Positions 52,696 through 61,386 of a stretch of 64,000 bases of DNA are shown piece by piece. Under the pieces are notes generated by a model. It saw nothing but the letters and a program-made list of their open reading frames with translations. It did no database searches and was not told where the DNA came from. The stretch comes from Bacillota bacterium (GTDB taxonomy: Bacteria; Bacillota; Clostridia; Lachnospirales; Lachnospiraceae), in contig JAEZUM010000044.1 of assembly GCA_023421075.1 (NCBI GenBank), forward strand, positions 42,085 to 106,084, read 5' to 3'. Made by a program: the position numbers and the translations under genes. Position 1 is the first letter of the stretch, and every line of letters begins with the position of its first letter.

Positions 52696-54075
52696 TTATT
52701 TTCCTCCCACATTTATTCTGCATCGAATGGCCGGGCCGCCCATAGATACCGGAATCCACTGCTTTTTACCACATCTGCCGGTATTCTTCCAGATCATTTC
52801 ATCCGAGACCATATCTACGGTTTTTAACATATCAAAGGCAATTCCTGATATCGTCGTTTCTTTGATTGCACGCCCCAGTTTACCTTTCTTGATCTCGTAT
52901 CCCATGGCTACACCAAACATGAATTCTCCGGTCAAATCCGCCTGTCCGTTCGTGGGATTCATCAAATAATAGCCATCCTCCACAGAGGCTATCATCTCTT
53001 CCAGTGAGCTTTTGCCGGGCAAGATTGCTGTATTTCGCATACGTACCAGGGGTTCATCCAAGAACTCATTCGCTCTCGCATTTCCCTTCGGCTTAGCTCC
53101 AAAATGAGCTGCTGTTTCTTTATTATGCATATACTCTCTTAGTATCCCTTGTTCGATTAGAACTACATCCTCTGCTTCCGTTCCCTCATCATCTATAAAT
53201 ATCGGAACGCCCAGAAGCTTCCCCTCATAGGTGTTTGCGAAGTCAACTAAGGTAATCAGTTCACTGGCAACCGGTTGATTCAAATACGAACCGGCAACGG
53301 AACCAAAGCGTACCAGATCTCCTTCCACAGTATGACCCACCGCTTCATGAGCCAATATTCCCGCGAGATCCGGGTCAAGGATGACTTGCTTTAGTCCACC
53401 TTCTGCATAGACCGCTTCTCTCTTATGCATAATCCGCTCATACAACTGCTCTATTCCACCATAAAGCTTCTTCGGGTCAGAAAAAGCCGCATCAAAGGAG
53501 CCGCATTCACCCAAGGCTTCATATAAGGAGATCGGAATACCGGAATTATCATTCACCGTCATATTAATGTATAAGTTCGCTCTTGGTGTTATTGTATGGC
53601 TATCATAAGAATCCGTAGTACACAGAAGCTTTTCCGAGGATTCCTGACTACAGTGAACACTACGGCTGTCTAGGTTTTTATAATGCGAAGAAATATGTTC
53701 ATCAATCTCTCTGGCAAAATCAATGAGATACTTCTGAGAGACAATATGCTCCGGAATATTTAACGGATAATTACCCCGGCTTACGATCGGCAGTGAAATT
53801 GGATCCTTTTTCACTTTTGTATTAAGAAAATCTACATTCCTGAGTGCTGTCTCCAATACTTTACCGACACTTTCACGGTTATATTCCGATGCACTGGCAA
53901 AGCCATACACTCCGTTTTTGAAGATGCGGGCGGAGACACCCTGTAGCGTATTACTTTGATTACTGGTAAGATTCCCTTTTAAAATATTCACTATTTGGCT
54001 TGAATTTACCTGAGCACGTAATTCGGTACAAGCCTTCAGTTCACTCTTGAATTCAGTTATATAATTCTGTAGCAT
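52696..54075 (-). CDS. tldD: TldD-family zinc metalloprotease
   Basis: 459 residues. The zinc-site motif HEAVGH (in AGILAHEAVGHTVEGD near 240-255) marks it as the catalytic TldD subunit. ADLTGEFMFGVAMGYEI near the C-terminus is the family's conserved TGE block. ATG 54075 follows GGGGGAG by 8 bases; the frame to 54108 lacks a ribosome site. First gene of a two-gene operon; the TetR gene upstream is on the same strand with a 111-base gap. Confidence 0.9.
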   Translation of the reverse strand: MLQNYITEFKSELKACTELRAQVNSSQIVNILKGNLTSNQSNTLQGVSARIFKNGVYGFASASEYNRESVGKVLETALRNVDFLNTKVKKDPISLPIVSRGNYPLNIPEHIVSQKYLIDFAREIDEHISSHYKNLDSRSVHCSQESSEKLLCTTDSYDSHTITPRANLYINMTVNDNSGIPISLYEALGECGSFDAAFSDPKKLYGGIEQLYERIMHKREAVYAEGGLKQVILDPDLAGILAHEAVGHTVEGDLVRFGSVAGSYLNQPVASELITLVDFANTYEGKLLGVPIFIDDEGTEAEDVVLIEQGILREYMHNKETAAHFGAKPKGNARANEFLDEPLVRMRNTAILPGKSSLEEMIASVEDGYYLMNPTNGQADLTGEFMFGVAMGYEIKKGKLGRAIKETTISGIAFDMLKTVDMVSDEMIWKNTGRCGKKQWIPVSMGGPAIRCRINVGGK

Positions 54076-54186
54076 GTTATTCACTCCCCCAACTATACTT
54101 TTCCTCATTTTACCATATATAAGAAATTATTAACACCATAATTTTGTGTTAAGATGCAGCGAGCGAAAAGTGAATGACAACGTATT

Positions 54187-54753
54187 TTACTGGAATGGTA
54201 ATTGTTTTATTACCCCATTTTCCATAAGACGGTGTATTAGCTCAAATAACTCTTCCTTTGTAAGAGCTTCCTTCTGTTGAAACCAAAAGCTCATCATTCC
54301 GATCATTGCTGATAACGTATATTCCAGAATGTACTCCAGTTCCTTATGATCAACATTTGGACCATCCTTAAACATCTCCCTGATCGTTGGCTTAATTGAG
54401 TTCTTGAGTTTGCTTGCAAAGGCAGGGTCTCCATTATCTCCAAGCAGCTGAGAATAATACTTACTATTTTGTTCATATAGCTTTAGAAACATATCGAGTG
54501 GCATTCCTAAGGTTCCTGTCGGAGTAGAAACCGGCGGTAGTTCTTCCATGGTGGGGATCAGAGATTTTTCTATATATTCAAGGACATCGTATACATCCAT
54601 AAAATACTCATAGAACGTTCCTCGATTATAACCTGCTTTTTCTGTGATATCCCTTACCGTTATTTTCTCTATCCTTTTCTCACAATACAGTTCCCAAAAT
54701 GCATCAATGATATTTTGTCTGGTCTGGGTTGTAATTTCTTCTCTTTTTCTCAT
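54187..54753 (-). CDS. TetR-family transcriptional regulator
   Basis: 188 residues. The N-terminal TetR helix-turn-helix is seen in IEKITVRDITEKAGYNRGTFYEYF (about 28-51) and is followed by a helical ligand domain. It is divergent from the glycosyltransferase-MFS operon. A CCGACAA-N11-TTGTCGG palindrome lies in the shared 116-base region, so it most likely represses that operon and itself. Confidence 0.88.
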   Translation of the reverse strand: MRKREEITTQTRQNIIDAFWELYCEKRIEKITVRDITEKAGYNRGTFYEYFMDVYDVLEYIEKSLIPTMEELPPVSTPTGTLGMPLDMFLKLYEQNSKYYSQLLGDNGDPAFASKLKNSIKPTIREMFKDGPNVDHKELEYILEYTLSAMIGMMSFWFQQKEALTKEELFELIHRLMENGVIKQLPFQ

Positions 54754-54772
54754 ACTCTACCTCTTTTTGAAT

Positions 54773-54826
54773 CCGACAAATGATATTACATTGTCGGTTG
54801 ATGATTATCCTTATCGAACTTATAAT
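54773..54826 (+). promoter_or_regulatory. TetR operator and promoter of the glycosyltransferase operon
   Basis: A perfect 7-bp inverted repeat CCGACAA (54773-54779) / TTGTCGG (54791-54797) abuts the -35 box TTGATG (54798-54803). A 17-base spacer leads to consensus TATAAT (54821-54826). The same palindrome would overlap the promoter of the divergent TetR gene. Confidence 0.7.
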
Positions 54827-54869
54827 ACTTATTATACAACATGGTGTTGGTTCTATCAAGGAGGTTACT

Positions 54870-56117
54870 ATGATTACTATTCTTTGTTCCGGCTCACGTG
54901 GCGATTTTCAGCCATATATTGCTCTTGCACAACAATTAAAAAAATTAGGGAAAGACGTACGTATCACTGGTAGTAAAAGTTTTGAAGGCTTTATTAAAAG
55001 TTATGGTATCGATGTCTATCCAATCGAAGCAGATATCAACACTTTGAAGATTGATCCAAAGCTTTTGCAGGCTGCCGGCTCGTCCGATAATCCCTTGAAA
55101 ATGCTTTTGACCTTCAACAAAATGAAGGATTATGGCATCTACATGGTAAACGATTGCTATTCGGCTTGTGAGGGGAGTGAGCTTATTATCTACCACCCTG
55201 GCTGCTCCATCGGCTATTTTGCAGCGCAAAAATTCGGTATCCCTTCTGTACTCGCATCTCCTTTTCCAATGCATAAGACGATGGAGTATCTCTCCGTAGT
55301 AATGTATGGAAAAATGAAACCCAATCGGATCAATAACGGCATTAGCTACGCTATGCTTCAGGGAATGCTATGGATGGCCTCAAAATCTTCCGTGAAAGGC
55401 TTCTGGAAAAAACACTTTGGTAGGCTACCCGATCACTTTGGATGTCCCTTTGAGAAGCATACAAACAAAAGAAATCCCGCCATTGTCTCCTGCAGCAATT
55501 TCGTATTTAAGAGGCCAAAGGATTGGAACGAAAATATTCATCAACATGGCTATTGGTTCGTAGAAGAGCCTTGTGATTACTCTCCTACCAAAGAGCTTGC
55601 AGCCTTCTTAAGTGAAGGCGAAAAGCCAATCTATGTCGGCTTCGGTAGTATGACTACGCTGGATCAGCATACCGATCTGGCAGAAACCGTTGTAGCCGCC
55701 CTTATAAAAAGTGGAAAACGTGGTATTCTCTGTGGCATGGGCACCCCTGAGAATCTTCCGGAGAGCATCATCGCGCTTGATAACATCCCCCACTCCTGGT
55801 TATTTGAGCGAGTTGCCGCTGTATGTCATCATGGTGGAGCAGGCACAAGTGCAGCAGGCTTCAAAGCAGGGATTCCCAGCATTATTGTGCCATTTTCCAA
55901 TGATCAGTTTGCATGGGCTAATCGAGCTTATGATCTTAGGGTTGGTTCGAAGCCAATTCCGAAAAAGGAACTGTCCGTCGATAAACTGAGTGAGGCATTC
56001 CAATTTGCCTTAACCGAGACCATCGTTGAAAACGCAAAAGCCCTCGGTAGAAATATTAGTACCGAAAATGGAGCCAAGGACTGTGCGAAGGTCATCGCAG
56101 ATTGTCTTGCGAGGTAA
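54870..56117 (+). CDS. UGT/GT1-family glycosyltransferase
   Basis: 415-residue cytosolic or membrane-associated GT-B enzyme. The N-terminal acceptor domain begins with CSGSRGDFQPYIALAQQLKK, as in sterol- and macrolide-type UDP-glycosyltransferases. The C-terminal donor site reads VCHHGGAGTSAAGFKAGIPS near 330-349, with a following DQ pair (NDQFAWA). AAGGAGG lies 5 bases before ATG 54870. The MFS gene starts 4 bases after the stop. Regulation by TetR with an exporter suggests glycosylation and export of a toxic compound, or glycolipid synthesis and translocation; the choice is open. Confidence 0.85.
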   Translation: MITILCSGSRGDFQPYIALAQQLKKLGKDVRITGSKSFEGFIKSYGIDVYPIEADINTLKIDPKLLQAAGSSDNPLKMLLTFNKMKDYGIYMVNDCYSACEGSELIIYHPGCSIGYFAAQKFGIPSVLASPFPMHKTMEYLSVVMYGKMKPNRINNGISYAMLQGMLWMASKSSVKGFWKKHFGRLPDHFGCPFEKHTNKRNPAIVSCSNFVFKRPKDWNENIHQHGYWFVEEPCDYSPTKELAAFLSEGEKPIYVGFGSMTTLDQHTDLAETVVAALIKSGKRGILCGMGTPENLPESIIALDNIPHSWLFERVAAVCHHGGAGTSAAGFKAGIPSIIVPFSNDQFAWANRAYDLRVGSKPIPKKELSVDKLSEAFQFALTETIVENAKALGRNISTENGAKDCAKVIADCLAR

Positions 56118-56121
56118 TGCT

Positions 56122-57360
56122 ATGGAGACGAATAAAAACTGGAAAAAATCATTCTTTACAATCTATACCGGACAAGCCTTTTCCCTTCTAAGCTCCAGTG
56201 CAATACAATTTTCAATCATCTGGTGGATTACCATGGAGACTGGGTCTGCTATGGCTTTGACAATAGCCAGTGTCATAGGTTTACTGCCACAAGCAGTCAT
56301 CGGTTTGTTTGCAGGTGTATGGATTGACCGATTTAGCCGCAAAAAAGTTATGATTATTGCAGACATTTCAGTCGCATTATCTAGCCTCCTTTTAGGAATT
56401 TTGTTTTTTATCGGCATCAAATCATTACTACTTGTATATGTTGTTCTATTTATCAGGGCTTTAGGGGAAACCTTTCATAAGCCGGCGCTACAAGCAGCGA
56501 TACCCCAGCTGGTTCCTTCCACAGAGCTTACAAAGGCAGGTGGCTTCGGGCAAATGATTAATTCAGCCTGCTCCATGGTAGGGCCCATGCTGGGTGCGTT
56601 ATTAATGAGTGTGACGACACTGGAGTATGCCATGCTTATCGATGTGATAGGAGCAGCTTTTGCAGTAACGACTCTTTCCTTTGTAAAAATACCGAACCAT
56701 AAAACAAATCAGAAGGTCCGATTAAGTTTCCTTCAGGATATGAAGCAGGGAATGATTGCATATAAATCGAACAAAGCATTACTTCGGCTCACCATACCAA
56801 TGTTGATATCAACCATCATATTTGTTCCCCTAGGAACACTGCTGCCACTCATGGTGAAACAGTATTTCAATGGTACTGCGTGGCACAACGGCATAGTACA
56901 AACGTTATTTTCCAGTGGTATGTTGATCGCAGCAATGATAATTGGTTTAACTGGAGGACTAAAAAAACAGTTTTTAATGATATCCATCTCTACCTGTTTA
57001 TTAGGGATATGTTCGCTTATTGGCGGCTTTATACCAACCCGTTTATTTTGGCTTTTCTGCATCGTTGTATTTATCATGGGAACAACCGGCATGGGCTTCA
57101 ACATTCCCTTTACTTCTTACATACAAAGAACCATTCCGGCGGAGCACCTGGGAAAGGTTATATCACTGGTAACCAGTGTTATGAGCTTCGCTGCACCGGT
57201 AGGTATGTTTATCGCAGGACCTGTATCGGAACTCATCGGGGTTAGCCGTTGGATGACTTGTGCCGGAATCGTAATGGTTTTTGTGAGTTTTCTTAGTTAT
57301 ATTCTAACAAGAAAGTTTGATATTCCATTAAAACACGAGGTAATTACAAATGAAAAATAA
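56122..57360 (+). CDS. MFS exporter (MFS_3 / EntS-like)
   Basis: 412 residues, about 12 membrane helices. The loop motif GVWIDRFSRKKVM near residues 66-78 and a second-half repeat are present. It resembles the EntS/MFS_3 group of small-molecule exporters. GAGG lies 7 bases before ATG 56122. The 3' end overlaps the start of the next gene by 11 bases. Middle gene of the TetR-controlled operon. Confidence 0.88.
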   Translation: METNKNWKKSFFTIYTGQAFSLLSSSAIQFSIIWWITMETGSAMALTIASVIGLLPQAVIGLFAGVWIDRFSRKKVMIIADISVALSSLLLGILFFIGIKSLLLVYVVLFIRALGETFHKPALQAAIPQLVPSTELTKAGGFGQMINSACSMVGPMLGALLMSVTTLEYAMLIDVIGAAFAVTTLSFVKIPNHKTNQKVRLSFLQDMKQGMIAYKSNKALLRLTIPMLISTIIFVPLGTLLPLMVKQYFNGTAWHNGIVQTLFSSGMLIAAMIIGLTGGLKKQFLMISISTCLLGICSLIGGFIPTRLFWLFCIVVFIMGTTGMGFNIPFTSYIQRTIPAEHLGKVISLVTSVMSFAAPVGMFIAGPVSELIGVSRWMTCAGIVMVFVSFLSYILTRKFDIPLKHEVITNEK

Positions 57361-57616
57361 AATCCGCAAGGGCATACTGGGTATATTCGCTTTGACCTTA
57401 TCTCCACTGTTACTCCTAAGTGCTACCGGTATTCTCTATATTTTATATCAATTGATTGGAGGCCGATCGTTAAGCGCCGGCTATCAATCCTATATGAAAA
57501 TAATATACAGCCTTGTGCCATATTTTCTCTATCTTACTGTGATACCAATATTATTATTTATCGTTTTCTTGATCATAAAATACAGACATAAAATAACTAA
57601 TTTGCTGCGCAAATAG
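57350..57616 (+). CDS. small two-helix membrane protein
   Basis: 88 residues with two strong hydrophobic helices (about 11-37 and 52-78) and a basic C-terminus. The ATG lies within the end of the MFS gene, with GAGG 9 bases upstream, so translation is coupled. I recognise no family. Its place at the end of the glycosyltransferase-MFS operon suggests an accessory role at the membrane. Confidence 0.7.
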   Translation: MKNKIRKGILGIFALTLSPLLLLSATGILYILYQLIGGRSLSAGYQSYMKIIYSLVPYFLYLTVIPILLFIVFLIIKYRHKITNLLRK

Positions 57617-57782
57617 GATAATGGTAAGCGACTAATCATAATACGTCATCCAAATAATTAGGAAAGCGAACCATTATAATTAATAAAATCTTAAACATTT
57701 TATGATTGAAATAAAACATATTTTTACATATAATTCTTATTAGCAGCCCATGAATACTTAATAGGAAAGGAATACTATTCAA

Positions 57783-58676
57783 ATGTATCAATGTAAAAAA
57801 ATAATAAAAAATTTTAAAATACCATTTTTTTCAAACAAGTTTAAAAGATCTGCTATACTTCTCTCTGTATTTGCAGCCACTTTCTTTATGGCACCGACGA
57901 ACTGCTTTGCCGCAGAAAATGACACCACAGCGGCAAAAATCGTGGAATTGAACCAAGATACTGATTACAACTTCGATATAGATGGAGATGGTCAACAGGA
58001 TGTAATCAAATATCAATCAATAGAAAAAGTGAGCAATCACACTTCCATCATAAAGCTCTATGTAAATAATGAGCTAGCTTTCAAGAAAACAACGGATGGT
58101 GTATCATTTCGTGTCTCAATTCTGGATTTAGATCCGAGCGACAAGCATCTCAACTTTTATATTGAAAACATAGCAGAATCTGATTGTATAGTCGCTTCCT
58201 TTTTTGCACAGCTTGAGGATAATAAAAAGCTTAAGGTAACAGCCTTTGAACCAAAAAAGCTGTTTAAGGACTTCAATTATGTACGCTATTCTATACAGGA
58301 TATCAATGATAACGGCGAGTTTAAATTATTAATTGATACCCCTATGGCTTCTTCATCTATTGGTTGTTATCTTTGTTATGCTACATTTCAGTATAAAGAT
58401 GGAAAGATTACAAAGATTCCGGCTAGCTACTATTCCCTTTCAGAAGGCTCCAAAGAATATCGTTATAAGGCTGTAAAATCCTTTACCGTACAACAAAAGG
58501 CCGGTTCAAAGGTTGTTGCATACACGGTTAAAAAGGGTAACACTTTAACAGTTGATAAAATGTATCTTTCAAAATCAGGGAAGTTATATTTCAGAATGGT
58601 TAACAGCAAAGGTAAGAAAGGCTGGATCCCTTGTGATTTAGAGAATCTATTTGAACAGCTTCCTGCGTGGGGCTAA
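57783..58676 (+). CDS. secreted protein with Ca-binding-like loop and C-terminal SH3-like domain
   Basis: 297 residues. A longish signal peptide (basic start, hydrophobic SAILLSVFAATFFMAP, cleavage near CFAA, residue about 43) is followed by DIDGDGQQD near 61-69. This EF-hand/dockerin-type loop is common in VCBS-like proteins. The C-terminal part (about 225-297) is SH3-like and ends in a GWIPCDLEN motif. There is no membrane anchor, so it is released or wall-bound. The ribosome site (AAAGGAA, 13 bases away) is poorly spaced. The function is unknown; it resembles other clostridial secreted SH3 proteins. Confidence 0.7.
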   Translation: MYQCKKIIKNFKIPFFSNKFKRSAILLSVFAATFFMAPTNCFAAENDTTAAKIVELNQDTDYNFDIDGDGQQDVIKYQSIEKVSNHTSIIKLYVNNELAFKKTTDGVSFRVSILDLDPSDKHLNFYIENIAESDCIVASFFAQLEDNKKLKVTAFEPKKLFKDFNYVRYSIQDINDNGEFKLLIDTPMASSSIGCYLCYATFQYKDGKITKIPASYYSLSEGSKEYRYKAVKSFTVQQKAGSKVVAYTVKKGNTLTVDKMYLSKSGKLYFRMVNSKGKKGWIPCDLENLFEQLPAWG

Positions 58677-58814
58677 GCAAATAAATAAACAGATCCATAA
58701 TAATTTTCACAGGCTGTTGCGCTTTTAATTTAGGAAAGATATATTAGCGAGGTTATACTACTCAAATACACTTTATGAAACGTGCGCCCTACGGTTGTAC
58801 TAGACGATTAAAAG

Positions 58815-58842
58815 ATCCTCGTTTGGATAAACGAGGATTTTT
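58815..58842. terminator. terminator hairpin
   Basis: Perfect 10-bp stem (58815-58824 with 58829-58838), GGAT loop, then TTTTT on the plus strand and CTTTT on the minus strand. It serves the secreted-protein gene and sits right behind the SRPBCC remnant on the other strand. Confidence 0.8.
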
Positions 58843-58850
58843 CTATTTTT

Positions 58851-58931
58851 TCAGGTTTTATTATCCCAAAGGGTTGTCCATACTTTTTCTTTTGAAGCAT
58901 TAATTTCAATTGAAAATTGAACCTCCTTCAT
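58851..58931 (-). pseudogene. remnant of an SRPBCC (AHSA1-type) gene
   Basis: ATG 58931 has a full ribosome site (GAGGAGG) and opens 26 codons that read like the first strand and helix of SRPBCC/AHSA1 proteins: MKEVQFSIEINASKEKVWTT (residues 1-20), LWD. A TGA follows at once, and a terminator hairpin is 9 bases later. The other ~110 residues of the domain are missing. The start signals are intact, so a short peptide might still be made. The rest of the 58677-59146 gap contains only terminators and AT-rich DNA. Confidence 0.65.
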
Positions 58932-59061
58932 ATATTGCCTCCTCTACTTCTCCATGTTGCTTAATAGACTTATGGTGATAAGATATATCCAATTTATATC
59001 ACAATTAATTCTCTAGAGATACACAAGAACTATGTCTTCGTTCTGTTTATAACATCATAGG

Positions 59062-59100
59062 AAAAGCAACCATGGCAGGATAAACTCCATGGTTGCTTTT
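59062..59100 (-). terminator. terminator of the MetE-like gene
   Basis: Perfect 14-bp stem (59062-59075 with 59087-59100), 11-base loop, with AAAA/TTTT ends; it lies 47 bases beyond the stop codon at 59147. Confidence 0.75.
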
Positions 59101-59146
59101 CGATTGAGTACTTTATGTATTATGATTCTTCTTATAAATTATCCTT

Positions 59147-60259
59147 TTATCCCCATACTTCTGTAACAATGTCCTGAATTAATCTAAGCTTTTCCCACTG
59201 TTCTTCCTCGGTTAGTATATTTCCTTCTTCCGTAGATGCAAAGCCACACTGTGGACTAAGGCACAATCTATCCAGGGGAATATATTTTTCTGCCTCGTGA
59301 ATGCGTTTAATTATCTGTTCCTTCTCTTCCAGGGAGGGAGATTTGGTTGTAATGAGTCCCAAAACAACCTGTTTGTCTTCGCTTACATATTTTAAGGGCT
59401 CAAAGTCACCGGAGCGTTCATCATCAAATTCCAGATAAAAGGCACTAACATTTTCCTTTGCAAAGAGATCCTGTGCAACACGGTCATAGCTACCTTGACA
59501 AGCCCAGGTGGAATGAAAATTACCTCTACAAACATGCGTATTTATTACTAAGTCTGCCGGCTTCCCTTCAATTGCAAGATTGTTTATCCGTATTAGCTTA
59601 TCAATTATAGTCTGGAGACCGGCGTCATCGGTTGCTAATATGAAGCAGGCATGCGGATCGACACAAACGCCCCAGGTACAATCATCGAATTGTATATTTC
59701 TGCAGCCTGCCTGATATAAATCTTGAATAACCTTTCTATATCCATCTGCAATATCCAATATCAGCTCCTCTTCGTTCGGATAGATCTCTTGCGTGCTTCT
59801 AATATTATCCGGTATAATCATCTGAAATAAGAATTGAGCCGGCGCAGGAAGCGTCTGACGAGCGACTGTATTTTCATCCTCAAATTGCTTTACAAACTTG
59901 AAATGCTCCACAAAGGGATGATTCTCGACAACCAGCTTACCGGTTAGAAATGTATCATCAATTAATGCAGGTTCTCCGTGAAAGGGTATTCCCTTCTTCG
60001 TCTTTTGGTGCCCTACACCATGAAATGCCCACATAAAATCCAGATGCCAGGAGCTTCTTCTGAATTCTCCATCTGTGATCACCGAAAGCCCTACTGCCTT
60101 CTGTTTTTCAATTAAATCGGTAATTGCTTTATCCTCAACTGCTTTCAGCTGCTCCTTTGTAATCTGACCCTGAGCATATTCCCCTCTTGCCTGCTTTAGA
60201 TATTCGGGTCTTAAAAAACTTCCTACGATATCATATTTAAAGGGTGCATTATTTATCAT
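59147..60259 (-). CDS. cobalamin-independent methionine synthase-like methyltransferase (YxjG/YxjH type)
   Basis: 370-residue protein equal to the C-terminal catalytic half of MetE, as in B. subtilis YxjG/YxjH. The zinc site is complete: His and Cys in NTHVCRGN, Glu in YLEFDDERSG, and Cys in SPQCGFAS. DGEFRRSSW near 63-71 and the IQFDDCTWG segment are family marks. These enzymes transfer a methyl group to homocysteine or a related thiol from an uncertain donor. GGAGAG precedes the ATG. It stands alone; a LysR gene lies upstream on the same strand. Confidence 0.88.
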   Translation of the reverse strand: MINNAPFKYDIVGSFLRPEYLKQARGEYAQGQITKEQLKAVEDKAITDLIEKQKAVGLSVITDGEFRRSSWHLDFMWAFHGVGHQKTKKGIPFHGEPALIDDTFLTGKLVVENHPFVEHFKFVKQFEDENTVARQTLPAPAQFLFQMIIPDNIRSTQEIYPNEEELILDIADGYRKVIQDLYQAGCRNIQFDDCTWGVCVDPHACFILATDDAGLQTIIDKLIRINNLAIEGKPADLVINTHVCRGNFHSTWACQGSYDRVAQDLFAKENVSAFYLEFDDERSGDFEPLKYVSEDKQVVLGLITTKSPSLEEKEQIIKRIHEAEKYIPLDRLCLSPQCGFASTEEGNILTEEEQWEKLRLIQDIVTEVWG

Positions 60260-60345
60260 ATCATCATCTCTCCTTATCCTATAAAATAATTGTTATCCTT
60301 GTTAAAATGTATTATAAAATACTTTGATCTAAATTTATAATACTT

Positions 60346-60394
60346 AAAAAGGCGGGTTTGATATAGTTTAAAGCTATATCAAACCCGCCTTTTT
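60346..60394. terminator. very strong bidirectional terminator
   Basis: Perfect 21-bp stem (60346-60366 with 60374-60394), 7-base loop, A5/T5 ends. It ends the GGDEF-LysR transcript on the minus strand and insulates the MetE-like gene. Confidence 0.9.
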
Positions 60395-60458
60395 ATCATT
60401 TCAATATATATTAACCTGGGTGTCTATCCCACCAATACTACTAAGCTACGTCATTTTA

Positions 60459-61367
60459 TCATACATAGGCGGATACATGCTTTTTCAGGGCATCAATGTA
60501 TGATTTCCCATACCTGCTCAGTGGCATGTTTTTTTGAAGAATTGTTCCAACACTCATATATTCATCGACCAGTAATGGCCTGGCAATGATATTCTCTCCG
60601 TTAAGCTCCTTACTGATTATCCCTGTACTTACCGTGTATCCATTTAACCCTATTGCCAGATTAAAGAGTGTTGCACGATCCCTTACTTTGATATTTTTAT
60701 TTCTATCCAAAGTACTTAATATTTCTTCTGAAAAATAGAAGGAATTATAGTCTCCTTGTTCGAAGGACAGATATGGATAATCCTCTAATTCCTCTAAGCT
60801 GATGGCTTCACGAACCGCCAAGGGGTGTTTGGAGCTGATAAAGATATGTGGTTTCGCTACAAACAATTCTTCAAAAAGTAACCCGTTTTGTTTCAAGAGT
60901 TTGCTGATTACCTCTTCATTTTTGGGAGAAGTATAAAGAATTCCCACTTCACTTTTTAATCGACTAACATCTTCAATAATTTCGTAAGTCTGTGTCTCTC
61001 TGATGGTAAAATCATATCGATCTCCACCAAATTCACGGATGACATCCACAAATGCATTCACCGCAAAGGAATAATGCTGTGTAGAGACAGAGAATATGGG
61101 GCTTTGTTTCTTTCCATTCAAAAACTTTTCTTCCAAAAGATTTGCCTGCTCAAGCACCTGTCTTGCATAGGCGAGGAACTCGTCTCCAATATTGGATATC
61201 ACAATTCCTTTATTCGTTCGGTTAAAAATTGTGATCTGCATTTCATGTTCCAGTTCCTTAATCGCATTGGTAAGGCTTGGCTGTGACATAAACAATTTTT
61301 TGGCTGCATCACTGATCGTTCCTTCCTCTGCAACCGTCACTGCATATTTCAACTGTTGTAATGTCAT
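60459..61367 (-). CDS. LysR-family transcriptional regulator
   Basis: 302 residues. The N-terminal winged helix reads MTLQQLKYAVTVAEEGTISD and AAKKLFMSQPSLTNAIKELE, typical of LysR, with a C-terminal two-lobed effector domain. ATG 61367 follows AAAGGGGG by about 8 bases. It lies 19 bases behind the GGDEF gene, so the two form an operon. The target is unknown; the MetE-like gene just downstream is a candidate. Confidence 0.92.
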   Translation of the reverse strand: MTLQQLKYAVTVAEEGTISDAAKKLFMSQPSLTNAIKELEHEMQITIFNRTNKGIVISNIGDEFLAYARQVLEQANLLEEKFLNGKKQSPIFSVSTQHYSFAVNAFVDVIREFGGDRYDFTIRETQTYEIIEDVSRLKSEVGILYTSPKNEEVISKLLKQNGLLFEELFVAKPHIFISSKHPLAVREAISLEELEDYPYLSFEQGDYNSFYFSEEILSTLDRNKNIKVRDRATLFNLAIGLNGYTVSTGIISKELNGENIIARPLLVDEYMSVGTILQKNMPLSRYGKSYIDALKKHVSAYV

Positions 61368-61386
61368 TTTATCATCCCCCCTTTGC

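Noticed and set aside
58677..58814. TATACT box at 58754-58759 as a promoter for a small RNA ending at the 58815 terminator
   Set aside because: No -35 element at suitable distance; the hairpin is explained as the terminator of the upstream gene.
60260..60345. Possible SAM or methionine riboswitch before the MetE-like gene
   Set aside because: Only about 86 bases separate the upstream terminator from the start codon, and no S-box or T-box landmark is visible.
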